Shown: positions 11,427 to 23,345, counted from the stretch's first letter. The stretch: DNA of 64,000 nucleotides from Benincasa hispida (GCF_009727055.1 NC_052359.1:17174685-17238684), one strand, 5' to 3'. Program-made: numbers and translations. Notes: generated by a model from the sequence alone, not told the origin.

Positions 11427-11531
11427 CCCCTAAATTATGGCAGTTTTGCACGACTCTTTATCTGATCTCTTGTATAGGATAAGATCGCTTTAGTCTCTTG
11501 TCCTAATCTACTTTTTCCCTACAGTGGGCGC

Positions 11532-11556
11532 NNNNNNNNNNNNNNNNNNNNNNNNN
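11532..11556. other. Assembly gap, 25 N
   Basis: Exactly 25 N. Sequence to the left is clean Copia leader; sequence to the right is indel-rich Gypsy protease in an unexpected orientation. Confidence 1.
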
Positions 11557-12260
11557 CAGAGAGTGGAAAAACGCGTTGTGTGATTAGGGTGAGCATAAAA
11601 TTAATGTACTTTGTCGATCGTTTAAGAAGTTGGATATCGGCAATAGCAAGACCCAACACGATCAACACTACAGTTGGCCCGATAGAATCGATAACGCAAT
11701 TATGAGGGTAAGATTAGAGGTGTACTCCGTCAAGTGGAAAGTTTATATTCCCGGTTGGCCTTTGTTATATTTGATTACGAAATTGACATATAAGGAGTAC
11801 CTATACTCTTGGGTCACCCCATTCCTAGCACAGGGCCGAGCACTGATAGATGTGCAAAAAGGAGGAACTGACCAATCAAGGTCGACGATCAGGAAGTAAA
11901 GTTAAACGTTTTTTAATGCGTTGAAGTTAACGCCAAATGATATGGAGAATTTCCAGTATATTGAAGAATTGCGGTAAGAAGCTTGAGCACGAGCCCTAAA
12001 GAGGCTGGAGAAAGAAGATTTTGGAATAAGCGCAATGTTGGATAAGGATTGCGCCACATTTTATGTTGAATCAAAACTTTGAACCACTTAAGTTATCTGA
12101 ACGAACTTCACAACCCATCAAGCCATCTTTGGAGAACCACCTATGCTAGAGTTAAAGCCAATTGCTGTGCACCTCAATATGCTTACTTAGAAGGTAACAA
12201 CACCATTACGGTTATCATTTCTGCCCTCGCTGAGGTTAAGGAGAAGAGAAGACGCACTTC
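11557..12260 (+). pseudogene. Gypsy protease end and linker, noisy copy
   Basis: Short in-frame islands match the clean copy on the opposite strand at 22200-22920: DIGNSKTQHDQ-like text replaces DIGNARPTT, HPFLA and GRALIDVQKG appear in different frames, then PSLEEP and LKYAYLGSNNT. The frame is lost at least four times. This is the same gene as 22269-23153, copied with errors. Confidence 0.75.
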
Positions 12261-13860
12261 CTATAGATCTTGAGAAATAATGAAAAGGGCTTTAGGATGG
12301 ACCTGACAAGAATTCGAGGAAATCAGCTCGGCCTTCGTATTGCATGCCATGAGATTCGTCTGGAAGAAGGAAAGATAGGATCGGTAAAAGGCAACGACGT
12401 AAACGCCTGCGATGAGGGAGATCCTGAAAAAGAAAATAGTGAAGTGGGCTGACGCAGGAGTCATCTACCCGATATCTGATAAGCAGCTTAGGTGACCCAG
12501 TGCAATGTGTTCCAAAGAAAAGGGGGGATGACAGTCAATCAAACAACGACAAGAATGAATTAATTCCCAAAAAGGAACTACAACAGGGTGAGAATTTGTA
12601 TGGGAATTAATCGCAAGTTAAATTTGGCCATTAAAAGGACCACATGCCACTTCCCGGATCATTGATTAGATGTTAGATAGACTTGTTGGGATGAATTCTT
12701 CTAATTTTCCCTTGATGGCTATTTAGGGTACAAACCAATAACAATTGCGTCGGAGGATCAAAGAGCAAGACAACCTTGCACGTGCCCATTTTGGTAACAT
12801 CTGCATTCCGACGCATGCCATTTGGACTCCTGTATGCGCCAGTACACTTTCTACGATGCAATAGATGGTGATATTCTTCTCAGATTACTTGAAGGAGTCA
12901 AAGTCGAAGTATGTCATTGGAACGATTTTTCAGTTTTCGGTAATAATTATGACTTCTAGTTAAATCTAACCTGGAAAAAGGTCTTGAAGGATGCGTGGCA
13001 AACAAATCTTGTTCTGAAACTGGGAAAAAATGCCACTTTAATGGTGGAAGAAGGAAATTTTTCTGGGTCAAATCAAAATCTCGAAAATGTAGGATTGGAA
13101 GTTGATCAGGCGAAAAATCGACGGCAATTTCCAACTAACCCCCACCAAGTGAACATGAAAACACTTGGGAGATTTCTCCTGAGAACGCTGGGTTTTATTT
13201 AGAAGATTTATTCAATAATTTCCCGCAGATTCGCTTTATAGGCGCTTAGTGCACTCGCTCTTTGAACTGATCGAGAAATATAAATTTTGATGATGCAAAT
13301 GCACGCATAAGCATTTCAACCACATTTTTGAAAAGAATGCACTCATCACTGTTTCACCCATTCTGGTTGTGCCAGACTGGTAGCTGCACGCAACCGTTTG
13401 TGTTGAATGTGTGTGCGAGAAGATATGCTGTGTGTGCAGTATTAAGTTTAGTGCAAGGACAAGGTAATTTGCATTCCTATTTTATATGCAAGTAAAATCA
13501 TTGATGAAAGCGCAAAGAACCTATAGCAACCACAGAGAAGGAAATGCTCGCAATGGTATTTGCACTGGAGAAAATTCCGACACGTACTTAATTGGAACAA
13601 ATGTGAGGTGTAAACGGGTCAACTTTGCAATCAAAATACTTGATGACAAAGACAGGATGCAAAAACAAAGGCTTATACGGTGTGTGTTGCCCTGCAAAGA
13701 GTTTGACCTACGAAATCAAGGGACCGGGAAGGGCACCGCGAGAACAGCAAGTGCTGATCATTTGTCCCAAGACTGAAGAATTGTGAAGGTTCAAGGGAAA
13801 GAAAAGATATTGAAGAAAGATTCCCCAATGAGCTGATGATGTCAGTAGACATTAATGTTC
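12261..13860 (+). pseudogene. Gypsy RT and RNase H, noisy copy
   Basis: Islands of Ty3/Gypsy reverse transcriptase, including the HEIRLEEGKIGSV region, the RRMPFG region near 12800, FSVFGNNYDF near 12930, the EVDQAK region near 13100, then RNase-H pieces (RRYAVCAVLS, and DHLSQD near 13770). Frameshifts separate nearly all of them. The better copy is on the minus strand at 20740-22236. Confidence 0.75.
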
Positions 13861-15180
13861 CTTAGTATGCGGACATTGTGAATTTTCATCGATTGTGAAT
13901 CAAAAATACCAAATGATTATACTTAACCAGCAGGCAGAAAAGCTAATGGGCATTGATGCGAATTTTATTTCTGGGACGATCCCATTCCTATATCGACTTG
14001 GTCCTAATCAACATATTACATCGATGCGTTTCCGAAACATGAAGTAAGCACATTCAATGAGAGTGTCATGAATCCCCTAACGGAGGATACTTGGGGGCAG
14101 CGGACTTGCGCAAAGGTCTTTTGCAGTGTGGCTATTTCTGGGGCCAACAAATATTTTAAGGATGCCCATAGCCCACGTTATGGGCAATGCGACAATGCCA
14201 GAGAATGGGGAATATGTCAAAAAGGAATGAAATTCCATTGACATCAACTTTGAGGTTGAATTATTTGAATTTTGGGGATTGACTTCATGGGCCCATTTCC
14301 ACAATTAAGAAAGGTCAATTCATTATATACCTGGTAGCAAAAAGTTGATTATAATATCAAAATGGGTTGAGGCAAATCGCATGTGCCAAGAAACGATGCG
14401 GCCACAGTGGCGAAGTTTCTTAAAGAAGAATATTTTTTGCTCGATAATGGTACGGCCACGGGCCCTTAATCAAGCAATGAGGGCTCTCAACTTTCAATCA
14501 ACCGCAATAATCACCAACTTGTTGACTAAATTTAACATCAGCCATAGAGTTGCGACTGCTTATCACCCACAGACTAATGGCAAGTAGAAAGCAAAACTAT
14601 CTTGGAAGAAGGTAGTCAATACTTCTAGGAAAGATTTGGCCCACAAGATTGATTGAGCACTGTGGGCATATAGGACTGACTATAAAACACAATTGGCATG
14701 TCCATCGTATGCCCCTGGTTTTGGAAATGCTTGTCATCCTACCAACTCGAGTTGGAAACATAAGCCGATGTGGGGTATCAAGAAGCTAAAGTTTGATTTA
14801 GCAATGTGGGGAAAGTCTGGAAGCTGCAACCTGAATCAGCTGGTCGAGATGACGAAGGGACGCCTATGAAAAATGTCAAGATCTCATAAAGAAGAAAACC
14901 AAGAAGTGGCATGACGACCGCATAAACGATCGGACATTCACTGGAAGGTCAATAGGTATTATTATTTAACGCTCATGTTGGTGATTGTTCCAGGAAAGGT
15001 TGAATGTCTCAAGCTGGTCTGGGCCATTCCGAATCAGATATATCTTTCCTCACGACGCAGTGGAACTAACAACTTTAGATGGTAAAACGCGTTTAAAGTC
15101 AAATGGTCAACGGATAAGCCTTACTAACAGAGGTGACTTCGAGCGTGCATGGATACCATTGACTTAGGCAAGCAGGATTA
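13861..15180 (+). pseudogene. Gypsy integrase, noisy copy
   Basis: Remnants of the zinc-binding domain (CHESPNGGY in pieces) and of the catalytic core ([22 protein letters not shown] near 14530-14587), then the C-terminal region (TLDGKTRLKSNGQRI near 15070). The glutamate of the DDE triad would follow NGQ, but the text here has a stop after NGK. Positions 14434-15065 are identical to the reverse complement of 19568-20199. Confidence 0.75.
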
Positions 15181-17007
15181 AACCGCTTGCGAGGGAAGTG
15201 ATTACGTAATGTCTGAGAACGTTCTTTATCAGTTAGCATCCCTATCTAAATGTTTAACTTGCTTTGCTTATTAGTTTTTCTTTTACTACTTTCTAAATTA
15301 CTATTTACTCGCTTTTTAGAATTAAGCCTTAATGCCTTTCTGTAAGTCTCTTCAATTGTAAGTTTTCAATGTCATGTTTAATTCCTTTAATTTGTATGGC
15401 ATTAGGTAGCACTGTTCTTTTAATTTTTGGTGATGATTTGATTGAAACAGTAAACACGGCAAAAGTCTTTTCGACTTTTGGTGTTTGTTGATGAATTAAA
15501 AAAGAAATTAAAAACTAGTAATGGAACGCGTTTTGATGGGGTGCATTGTGTGTTAACAAGAAAACCTTGCGTCCATTACACTCAAACTACATTGCGTTGA
15601 GATGTGTGTTGCGCGGCGGCGTGTGTCCTTTACCCATCCTTAGTAAAATACACTATTGTTGAGGTTAGTGGTTGCGCTGGTAAGCAATACCAGTGCGGCC
15701 CGATCCATCCAGAAAGTGTTTAGTTAAGGGAATGTTGTTTGTGGGGATGCATGTGTTGTTGCCCGTCCTTCCAACAAAAATGTATTTGCGTTAAGGAAGC
15801 GCGGTGTTAATTTAAATTGTGGACTCCGTCTGAATCAGATTCAAAAGCATAATTTCAATTCGAATTATTTTTCTAAATTAACGAAAATTCTTTGAATTCT
15901 TTGATCAAGCAACAATTTTTTGTATGCTTAATTTTTAATCTTTTATACTTTGTTAATATTCAGATACAATTGAGTAAATATTCTCTATTTTTTGCCCTGT
16001 GACTTTTATCATATTATCATCCTTTGTCAATATTTGCAATGTTCTTGATCTTTAACTATTTGGTGTAATTCATGTTGCGATGCCAATGAATTTTTATAAT
16101 GATTGATGCACTTAGAAACATTTCCCAATACTTTATAAATTCCGACTAACACTTAGTTAATCATTCGTAGCTTAGCAGTACTTTACTTTGCCTTTCAAAG
16201 GTTCTGCTCAAACCTATTTTTGAAATTTTTTCTAAGTGTTTGTCTATTCTATCCAAACAACGCAATGAGAACTTGCGCCATCTCTAAATTTGGGTGGTTA
16301 GGGAAGGTCTAAGCAGATTGAGATCAGATGATGCGGTCACTAAGCAAAAATGCGTTCATTTATTCATTCAGAAAAAAAAAACATTTTCATATAAACTTCA
16401 ATGTCAGCGCAATGGGAAAAACTCAAAAAACATTCCCAACCTGAATAAGAGTTTAGTTGTGTGAAAGGAACCTGCTCGTAGTTGGATGTTCGCATGACAA
16501 ATACGTGCGAGCAAGCCAAAATGAAGGTTAGGTTTCAAGAACAACGCAATATAAAAGAAAAAATGCAAAAGAAAATAAAAGAATTGCAAGAGACAACTCC
16601 TTTGAAATTCCTTAGTTTAAAGTTGAAATTGGTACACAACACGTAGTTGGATGCTCTCCGATGACACCGTGGGAACAAGCCAAAATGAAGAGAGTGTAAC
16701 CAGATGACCAATAGTCTCTAATAAATGAGCAAAGTTTGACCACTGCATTAGGACGCCATCATTTATTTTCGATAAAGAAAGTAAACATTCTTTTAAAACT
16801 GAAAAAGCAATTTTTGAGCAGAAATTTGTAGGATAGAAAGAATATAAGAAGGTATGACCATTAGCAAGAGATAGAGGAAATTGCATGTAAGTTACTGTGC
16901 TAAAGTGGAGCATTTCGGGTAAACCCAATGATCGCAAAATTTAGGATAGGAACTGATCATTGTTTGCCTTAGAAGAAGAATATGCTTTTAAGGACAAGCA
17001 TATATCT
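15181..17007 (+). mobile_element. Gypsy 3' untranslated region, noisy copy
   Basis: Reverse complement of 17704-19445. It includes the degenerate roughly 60-bp tandem units (about 15530-15790) and the conserved GTTGGATG/AACCTGCTCG blocks near 16470. The copy stops at 17007 inside GGACAAGCATATATCT, just short of the polypurine tract and 3' LTR expected there. Confidence 0.75.
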
Positions 17008-17703
17008 AAATATGCATTTCAGAGCTTCAATGCTTGAGCTGTCCTAACAATCCCCACAAGGGCTCATTGATTCTCACGACGTAGAGACCACTATGGCTAT
17101 GCTTCTTGGCCAAAACGTCGTTCAGACTTGCCAAGATATAAGTTTCGCGGCCTTTCTCGTTCACATCCGTGTCCATTTCTCATAAGCCTCCCGAAAATTT
17201 TTGAGCGGCGGTCTGAGTTGGAATTAGGAGACACCTTCTCCATAAGACGGAACCTCAGTTCAATCGATTGATTAGAATGATATTAATCATGTTTTTCCCA
17301 ACAAGCGTAGTTTTGCCAGTTATTTGTCAAGCACTTGAATAGAGCTAATGTAGCTGTACCATTTTAATGTTGCTGAAAAACATGAACAATTTTAATAAGA
17401 CTATGCAAATACTTTTAATAACAAGATTTTGAGTTAGAAAAAATAAGTTCTTAATGTACCTTTAAGTGAAATGACATTTGATTTCACGATGCCCCAGCCC
17501 GAAGGCAGGATAAAAGTCCACGGGTGGGGTGATCAAGTGCCCTTCACTTGGATGAGACATTCTCAACCATTAGACATGAAACAACTCTTGTAATGACTCG
17601 TAACAGTCACCATTTTCAAAGTGCCAAAACTGTTAAACTTTAACAATTTTTGCAATAAGTCGTAACCCTCGTTTAAGCCTAGAGTCCCGCCCCTAGTGTA
17701 TGG
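17008..17703 (-). pseudogene. Copia leader end and gag N-terminus (minus strand)
   Basis: Between the two Gypsy arms, on the minus strand, lies the end of a Copia leader (blocks CTTCGGGCTGGGGCATCGTG and GTCATTTCACTTAAAGGTAC) followed by frameshifted gag text: FREAYEKWTR, then ISWQV/ILASL-type and VLAKKH-type pieces ending at CTCTGAAATGCATAT. The same gag stretch continues on the plus strand from 27253. It is Copia DNA flanking the Gypsy 1 insertion, present here in reverse orientation. Confidence 0.7.
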
Positions 17704-19440
17704 AGATATATGCTTGTCCTCAAGCATATCTTCTTCTAAGGCAAAAATGATCAGTTCCTATCCTAAATTTTGCGTCGATTGGTTACTCCGAATGCTCCAC
17801 TTAGGCACAGTACTTACAATGCAATTTCCTTCTATCTTGCTAATTCATACCTTCTTTATTCTTCTATCCTACAAATTTCTGCTCAAAAATGCTTTTCAGT
17901 TTTAAAAAGAATGTTTACCTCTTCTTTATCAAAATAAAATGATGCGTCCGTATGCAGTGGTCAAACTTTGCGTCATTTATTAGAGACTATTGGTCATGGT
18001 TACACTCTTCATTTTGGCTTGTTCCCACGTGTGTCATGCGAGCATCCAACTACGGTTGTGTACCAATTTCAACTTTAACTAAGGAATTTCAAAGGAGTTG
18101 TCTCTTGCATTCTTTTATTTTCTTTTGCATTTTTCTCTTTTCATATTGCGTTGTTCTTGGAAACCTACCTTCATTTTGGCTTGCTCGCACGTATGTCATG
18201 CGAACATCCAACTACGAGCAGGTTCCTTTCACAACTAACTCTTATCAGGTTGGGAATGTTTTTGAGTTTTCCCTTGCGCTGACATTGAAGTTTATATGAA
18301 AATGTTTTTTTTTTCTGAAAATGAAAAATGAACGCATTTTTCTTAGTGACCGCATCATCTTGATCTCATCTGCTTAGACCTTCCCTACCCCCAAATTTAG
18401 AGATGCGCAAGGTTCTCATTGCGTTGTTTGGATAGAATAGACAAACACTTAGAAAAAATTTCAAAAATAAGGTTTGAGCAGAACTTTGAAAGGCAAAAGG
18501 TAAAGTACTGCTAAGCTACGAATTAACTAAGTGTTAGTCGGAATTTATAAAGTATGGGAAATGTTTCTAAGTGCATGCATCTTAAAAATCATGGCATCGC
18601 AATGAATTACACAAAAGTAAAAGATCAAGAACATTGCAAATATTGACAAAGGATGATTATGAAAAAAGTCACAGGCAAAAATAGGAGAATATTTACTCAA
18701 TTGTATTGAATATTAACAAAGTATACAAAGAATTAAAAATTAAAGCAATACAAAAATTGTTGCTTATACAAAGAATCAAAGAATTTCGTTAATTTAGAAA
18801 AATAATGAATTGAAATTATCTTTTGAATCTGATTCAGACGGGTCCACAATTTAAAATTAACACCGCGCTTCCCTTAACGCAAATACATTTTTGTTGAGGA
18901 CGGGCAACAACACATGCATCCCCACAACACATCCCTTAACTAAACACATTTCTGGAGGATCGGGCGCACGGTATTGCTACCAGCGCAACACTACCTCAAC
19001 ATAGTGTATTTTACTAAGGATGGGTAAAGGACACACGCGCGCGCAACACACCTCAACGCAATGTAGTTGAGTGTAATGGACGCAAGGTGTCTCTTGTTAA
19101 CACACAATGCACCCATCAACGCGTTCCATACTAGTTTTTAATTTTCTTTTTAATTCATCAACAACACAAAGTCGAAAAGACTTTGCAGTGTTTACTGTTT
19201 CATCCAATCATTCACAAAAATTAAAGAACAGTGCTACTAATGCATACAAATTAAAGGAATTAAACATGACATGAAAACTTAAATTGAAGAGACTTACAGA
19301 AAGCATTAAAGGCTAATTCTAAAAAGCAGTAAATACGTAATTTAGAAAGTAGTAAAAGAAAAACTATAAAGAAAGCAAGTAAACATAGATAGGGATGCTA
19401 ACTGAAAGAAGTTCTCAGAATTACCGTAATCACTTCCCTC
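17704..19440 (-). mobile_element. Gypsy 1 3' untranslated region (right arm)
   Basis: Noncoding part of the minus-strand element between integrase and 3' LTR. Conserved blocks are shared with 31290-32450 and 50030-51060: ATATGCTTGTCCTCAAGCATATC at the start, GTCATGCGAGCATCCAACTACG, CAGGTTCCTTTCACAACT and TTATCAGGTTGGGA. The polypurine tract and the 3' LTR are missing. No ORF with a recognisable domain; small ORFs here are incidental. Confidence 0.75.
18876..19117. repeat. Degenerate 57-63 bp tandem units
   Basis: Four consecutive units starting AAC at 18876, 18938, 18998 and 19055 (lengths 62, 60, 57 and 63). Each has a core like ACATTTTTGTTGAGGACGGG and a GCAACA-rich end. They are strongly diverged from one another. 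The inverted copy of the array is in 15530-15790. Confidence 0.55.
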
Positions 19441-20340
19441 GCAAGCGGTTTAATCCTGCTTGCCTAAGTCAATGGTATCCATGCATCGCTCGAAGTCACC
19501 TCTGTAGTAAGGCTTAATCCGTTGACCATTTGACTTTAAACGCGTTTTACCATCTAAAGTTGTTAGCTTCCACTGCGTCGTGAGGAAAGATATATCTGAT
19601 TCGGAATGGCCCAGACCAGCTTGAGACATTCAACCTTTCCTGGAACAATCACCAACATGAGCGTTAAATAATAATACCTATTGACCTTCCAGTGAATGTC
19701 CGATCGTTTATGCGGTCGTCATGCCACTTCTTGGTTTTCTTCTTTATGAGATCTTGACATTTTTCATAGGCGTCCCTTCGTCATCTCGACCAGCTGATTC
19801 AGGTTGCAGCTTCCAGACTTTCCCCACATTGCTAAATCAAACTTTAGCTTCTTGATACCCCACATCGGCTTATGTTTCCAACTCGAGTTGGTAGGATGAC
19901 AAGCATTTCCAAAACCAGGGGCATACGATGGACATGCCAATTGTGTTTTATAGTCAGTCCTATATGCCCACAGTGCTCAATCAATCTTGTGGGCCAAATC
20001 TTTCCTAGAAGTATTGACTACCTTCTTCCAAGATAGTTTTGCTTTCTACTTGCCATTAGTCTGTGGGTGATAAGCAGTCGCAACTCTATGGCTGATGTTA
20101 AATTTAGTCAACAAGTTGGTGATTATTGCGGTTGATTGAAAGTTGAGAGCCCTCATTGCTTGATTAAGGGCCCGTGGCCGTACCATTATCGAGCAAAAAT
20201 ATTCTTCTTAAGAAACTTCGCCACTGTGGCCGCATCGTTCTTGGCACATGCGATTGCCTCAACCCATTTTGATATATAATCAACTGCTACCAGTATATAA
20301 TGATGACCTTCTGATTGTGGAAATGGGCCCATGAAGTCAA
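19441..20340 (-). pseudogene. Gypsy 1 integrase core and C-terminus, frameshifted
   Basis: Minus-strand pieces in several frames match the clean family member at 51502-52402: [40 protein letters not shown], then TLDGKTRLKSNGQRI and YYRGDFE. Frameshifts and stops disrupt the catalytic core. Because 632 bp of this stretch is identical to the left arm while the rest is not, some breaks may be sequencing errors rather than real decay. Confidence 0.75.
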
Positions 20341-20727
20341 TTCCCCAAACATCAAATAATTCAACCTCAAAGTTGATGTCAATGGAATTTCATTCCTTTT
20401 AGACATATTCCCCATTCTCTGGCATCTGTCGCATTGCATAACGTGGGCATGGGCATCCTTAAATAGTGTTGGCCAGAAATAGCCACACTGCAAGACCTTT
20501 GCGGCAGTCCGCTGCCCCCCAAAGTATCCTCCGTTAGGGGATTCATGACACTTCTCTAGAATGTGCTTAACTTCATGTTCGGGAACGCATCGATGTAATA
20601 TGTGATTAGGACCAAGTCGATATAGGAATGGATCGTCCCAGAAATAAAATTCGGCATCATGCCATAGCTTCTTCTGCTGCTGGTAAGTATAATCATGTGG
20701 TATTTGATCACAAACGATGAAATTCAC
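20287..20727 (-). pseudogene. Gypsy 1 integrase zinc-binding domain
   Basis: Open frame of 146 residues. A YFWDDPFLYRLGPNHILHRCV segment leads into the integrase H2C2 zinc-binding domain, with H-x-CH near KHILEKCHESPNGGYFGG and the cysteine pair in HVMQCDRCQRMG. The N-terminal side joins the RNase H-integrase linker. The catalytic core follows only out of frame (see 19441-20340). Confidence 0.85.
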
Positions 20728-20739
20728 AATGTCCGCATA

Positions 20740-22236
20740 CTAAGGAACATTAATGTCTACTGACATCAGCAGCTCATTGGGGAATCTTTCTTCAATATCT
20801 TTTTCTTTCCCTTGAACCTCACAATTCTTCAGTCTTGACAAATGATCAGCGACTTGGTTCTCGGTGCCCTTCCGGTCCTTGATTTCGAGGTCAAACTCTT
20901 GCAGGAGCAACACCCACCGTATAAGCCTTTGTTTTGCATCCTTCTTTGTCATCAAGTATTTGATTGCAAAGTGACCCGTTTACACCTCAACATTTGTTCC
21001 AATTAAGTACTGTCGGAATTTCTCCAGTGCAAATACCATTGCGAGCATTTCCTTCTCTGTGGTTGTATAGTTCTTTTGCGCTTCATTCAATGTTTTACTT
21101 GCATAATAAATAGGATGCAATACCTTGTCCTTGCACTAACTTAATACTGCACACACAGCATATCTTCTCGCATCACACATCAACACAAACGGTTGCGTCC
21201 AGTCTGGCACAACCAGAATGGGTGCGGTGATGAGTGCATCTTTCAATGTGTTGAATGCTTTGGTGCATGCATCATCAAAATTATATTCTCGATCAGCTTC
21301 AAGGAGTGCACTTAAGCGCCTTGCGATCTGGGAGAAATTACGAATAAATCTTCTATAAAACCCAGCGTGTCTCAGAAATCTCCCAAGTGTTTTCATGTTC
21401 ACTGGTGGGGGTAGCTTGGAAATTGCGTCGATTTTCGCCTGATCAACTTCCAATCCTACATTCGAGATTTTATGACCCAGAAAAATTCCTTCTTCCACCA
21501 TAAAGTGGCATTTTTCCCAGTTCAGAACAAGATTTGTTGCCACGCATCTCTTCAAGACCTTTTCCAGGTTAGATAACTAGAAGTCATAATTATTACCGAA
21601 AACTGAAAAATCGTCCATGAATACTTCGACTGACTCCTTCAAGTAATCTGAGAATATCACCATCATGCATCGTTAGAAAGTGCCTGGCGCATTACAGAGT
21701 CCAAATGGCATGCGTCGGAATGCAGATGTACCAAATGGGCACGTGAAGGTTGTCTTGTCTTGATCCTCCGACGCAATTGTTATTTGGTTGTACCCTAAAT
21801 AGCCATCAAGAAAATAGAAGAATTCATTCCCAACAAGTCTATCTAACATCTAATCAATGATCGGGAGTGGCATGTGGTCCTTTTTAATGGCCAAATTTAA
21901 CTTGCGATAATCCATACAAATTCTCCACCCTGTTGTAGTTCTTTTGGGAATTAATTCATTCTTGTCGTTTGTGATGACTGTCATCCCCCCTTTCTTTGGA
22001 ACACATTGCACTGGGCTCACCTAGCTGCTATCAGATATCGGGTAGATGACTCCTGCGTCCAGCCACTTCACTATTTTCTTTTTCAGGATCTCCCTCATCG
22101 CAGGGTTTAAACGTCGTTGCCTTTCTACCGATCCTATCTTTCCTTCTTCCAGACGAATCTCATGCATGCAATACGAGGAGCTGATTCCTCGAATGTCTGT
22201 CAAGGTCCATCCTAAAGCCTTTTCATTATTTCTCAA
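20740..22236 (-). pseudogene. Gypsy 1 reverse transcriptase and RNase H
   Basis: Ty3/Gypsy RT reads from HEIRLEEGKIGSVERQRRLN through GWRICMDYRKLN, a YNQITIA region, RRMPFGLCNAPGTF and the catalytic box EVFMDDFSVFG (FMDD codons at 21610-21621), then LVLNWEKCHFMVEEG, PPVNMKTLGRFLRHAGFYRRFI and the RNase-H start PFVLMCDARRYAVCAVLS. The RNase-H C-terminus with VADHLSRL is at 20740-20955. Stops after GTF and after NNYDF, and a frame loss near 21000-21130, break it. The retained FMDD indicates a once-active enzyme. Confidence 0.9.
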
Positions 22237-22268
22237 GATCTATAGAAGTGCGTCTTCTTTCTCCTTAC

Positions 22269-22517
22269 TCAGCGAGGCAGAAATGATAACCGTAATGTGT
22301 TGTTACTTCCTAAGTAAGCATACTTGAGGTGCACAGGCAATGGCTTTAACTCTAGCATAGGTGGTTCTTCCAAAGATGGCTTGATGGGTTGTGAAGTTCG
22401 TTCAGATAACTTAAGTGGTTCAAAGTTTGATTCAACATAAAATGTGGCGCAATCCTTATCCAACATTGCGCTTATTCCAAAATCTTCTTTCTCCAGCTCT
22501 TCTAGGGCTCGTGCCAA
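22269..22517 (-). pseudogene. Gypsy 1 protease-RT linker
   Basis: 82-residue open stretch with the conserved linker PSLEEPPMLELKPLPVHLKY that joins protease to RT in this family. It is one frame away from the RT that follows because of an indel near SNNTL. Counterpart at 53294-53554. Confidence 0.8.
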
Positions 22518-22580
22518 GCTTCTTACCGCAATTCTTCAATATACTGGAAATTCTCCATATCATTTGGGTACTTCAACGCA

Positions 22581-23153
22581 TTAAAAAACGTTGAACTTTA
22601 CTTCCTGATCGTCGACCTTGATGGTCAGTTCTCCTTTTTGCACATCTATCAGTGCTCGCCCTGTTGCTAGGAATGGGTGACCCAAGATGATAGGTACTTC
22701 TCTGTCAGATTCGTAATCAAATATAACAAAGTCCACCGGGAATATAAACTTGTCCACTTGCACGAGTACATCCTCTATCTTACCCTCATAATGCGTTATC
22801 GATCTATCGGCCAACTGTAGTGTGATCGTTGTTGGTCTTGCATTGCCGATATCCAACTTCTTAACGATCGACAAGGACATTAGATTTATGCTCACCCCTA
22901 AATCACACAACGCGTTTCCAACCATCTTACCTCCTATTCTACAAGGCAATGTAAAACTCCCAGGATCCTTCATTTTGGTGGGGATATTGTTTTGAAACAG
23001 TGCGCTGTATTCATATGTTAGCGCAACTGTTTCATTTTCCCCGATCTTTCTTTTATTAGTAAGAATATCCTTGAGAAATTTAACATAGCTCGACATCTGT
23101 TCCAGAGCTTCTATTAGGGGAATATTGATGTGTAGCTTTTGGAGAACGTCCAA
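22581..23153 (-). pseudogene. Gypsy 1 aspartic protease domain
   Basis: 190-residue open frame. The N-terminal part (LHINIPLIEALEQMSSYVKF) is the gag-protease boundary region; the retropepsin-like core follows with the active-site region ALCDLGVSINLM (codons near 22885-22910), then ADRSITHYEGKIEDVLVQVD and VPIILGHPFLATGRALIDV. In this family the triad is commonly DLG instead of DTG, so DLG alone is not a defect. It is the longest intact piece of the Gypsy 1 polyprotein and would normally be part of one gag-pol precursor. Confidence 0.88.
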
Positions 23154-23345
23154 GAACCTCTGGAATTACTTACTATCGTCTTTCTTCTTCAACCAGGACG
23201 GGAAAGGTGGAGGATCCCGCCGTACTTCTTGTTGAATTGGCTGCTTGTTAAGGTCTTATCTTTGCTGCATTTCATTATCTGGAGGTTGCGTTAATTTAGA
23301 ATTCAAGTCTTGAGGAGCTTCATCTTTTGTAGGTAGGTTGATTTG
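23154..23345 (-). pseudogene. Gypsy 1 gag-protease linker
   Basis: Minus-strand text NLPTKDEAPQDLNS then RRDPPPFPSWLKKKDD leads into the protease ORF, with one stop in between. It ends abruptly at about 23345, where sequence of the opposite orientation begins. Confidence 0.7.

Larger units (their letters stand above)
9555..11531 (+). mobile_element. Copia B leader
   Basis: Roughly 2 kb of untranslated leader between primer site and gag, typical of this Copia lineage. It holds a palindrome array (9840-10170), an AT-rich section with repeated ATGCATCAT phrases, and two copies of a small hairpin 157 bp apart (11254 and 11411). It stops at the first 25-N gap just before gag would start. Confidence 0.75.
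11557..17007 (+). mobile_element. Left arm of inverted duplication: noisy Gypsy pol
   Basis: Reverse complement of 17704 to about 22925, covering the end of the protease through integrase and the 3' untranslated region. It is about 230 bp longer than the right arm (about 5450 versus 5220), mainly from single-base insertions in homopolymers (for example TGGAAAAACGCG against TGGAAACGCG). Reading frames break every few tens of codons. This error profile is that of an uncorrected single-molecule read, so I regard the arm as a misplaced gap fill rather than a second locus. Confidence 0.85.

Noticed and set aside
11557..22925. A real giant palindrome or inverted gene pair
   Set aside because: One arm is an insertion-rich, frameshifted version of the other and lies beside a 25-N gap, with unrelated Copia sequence between the arms. 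Artefact is the simpler explanation.
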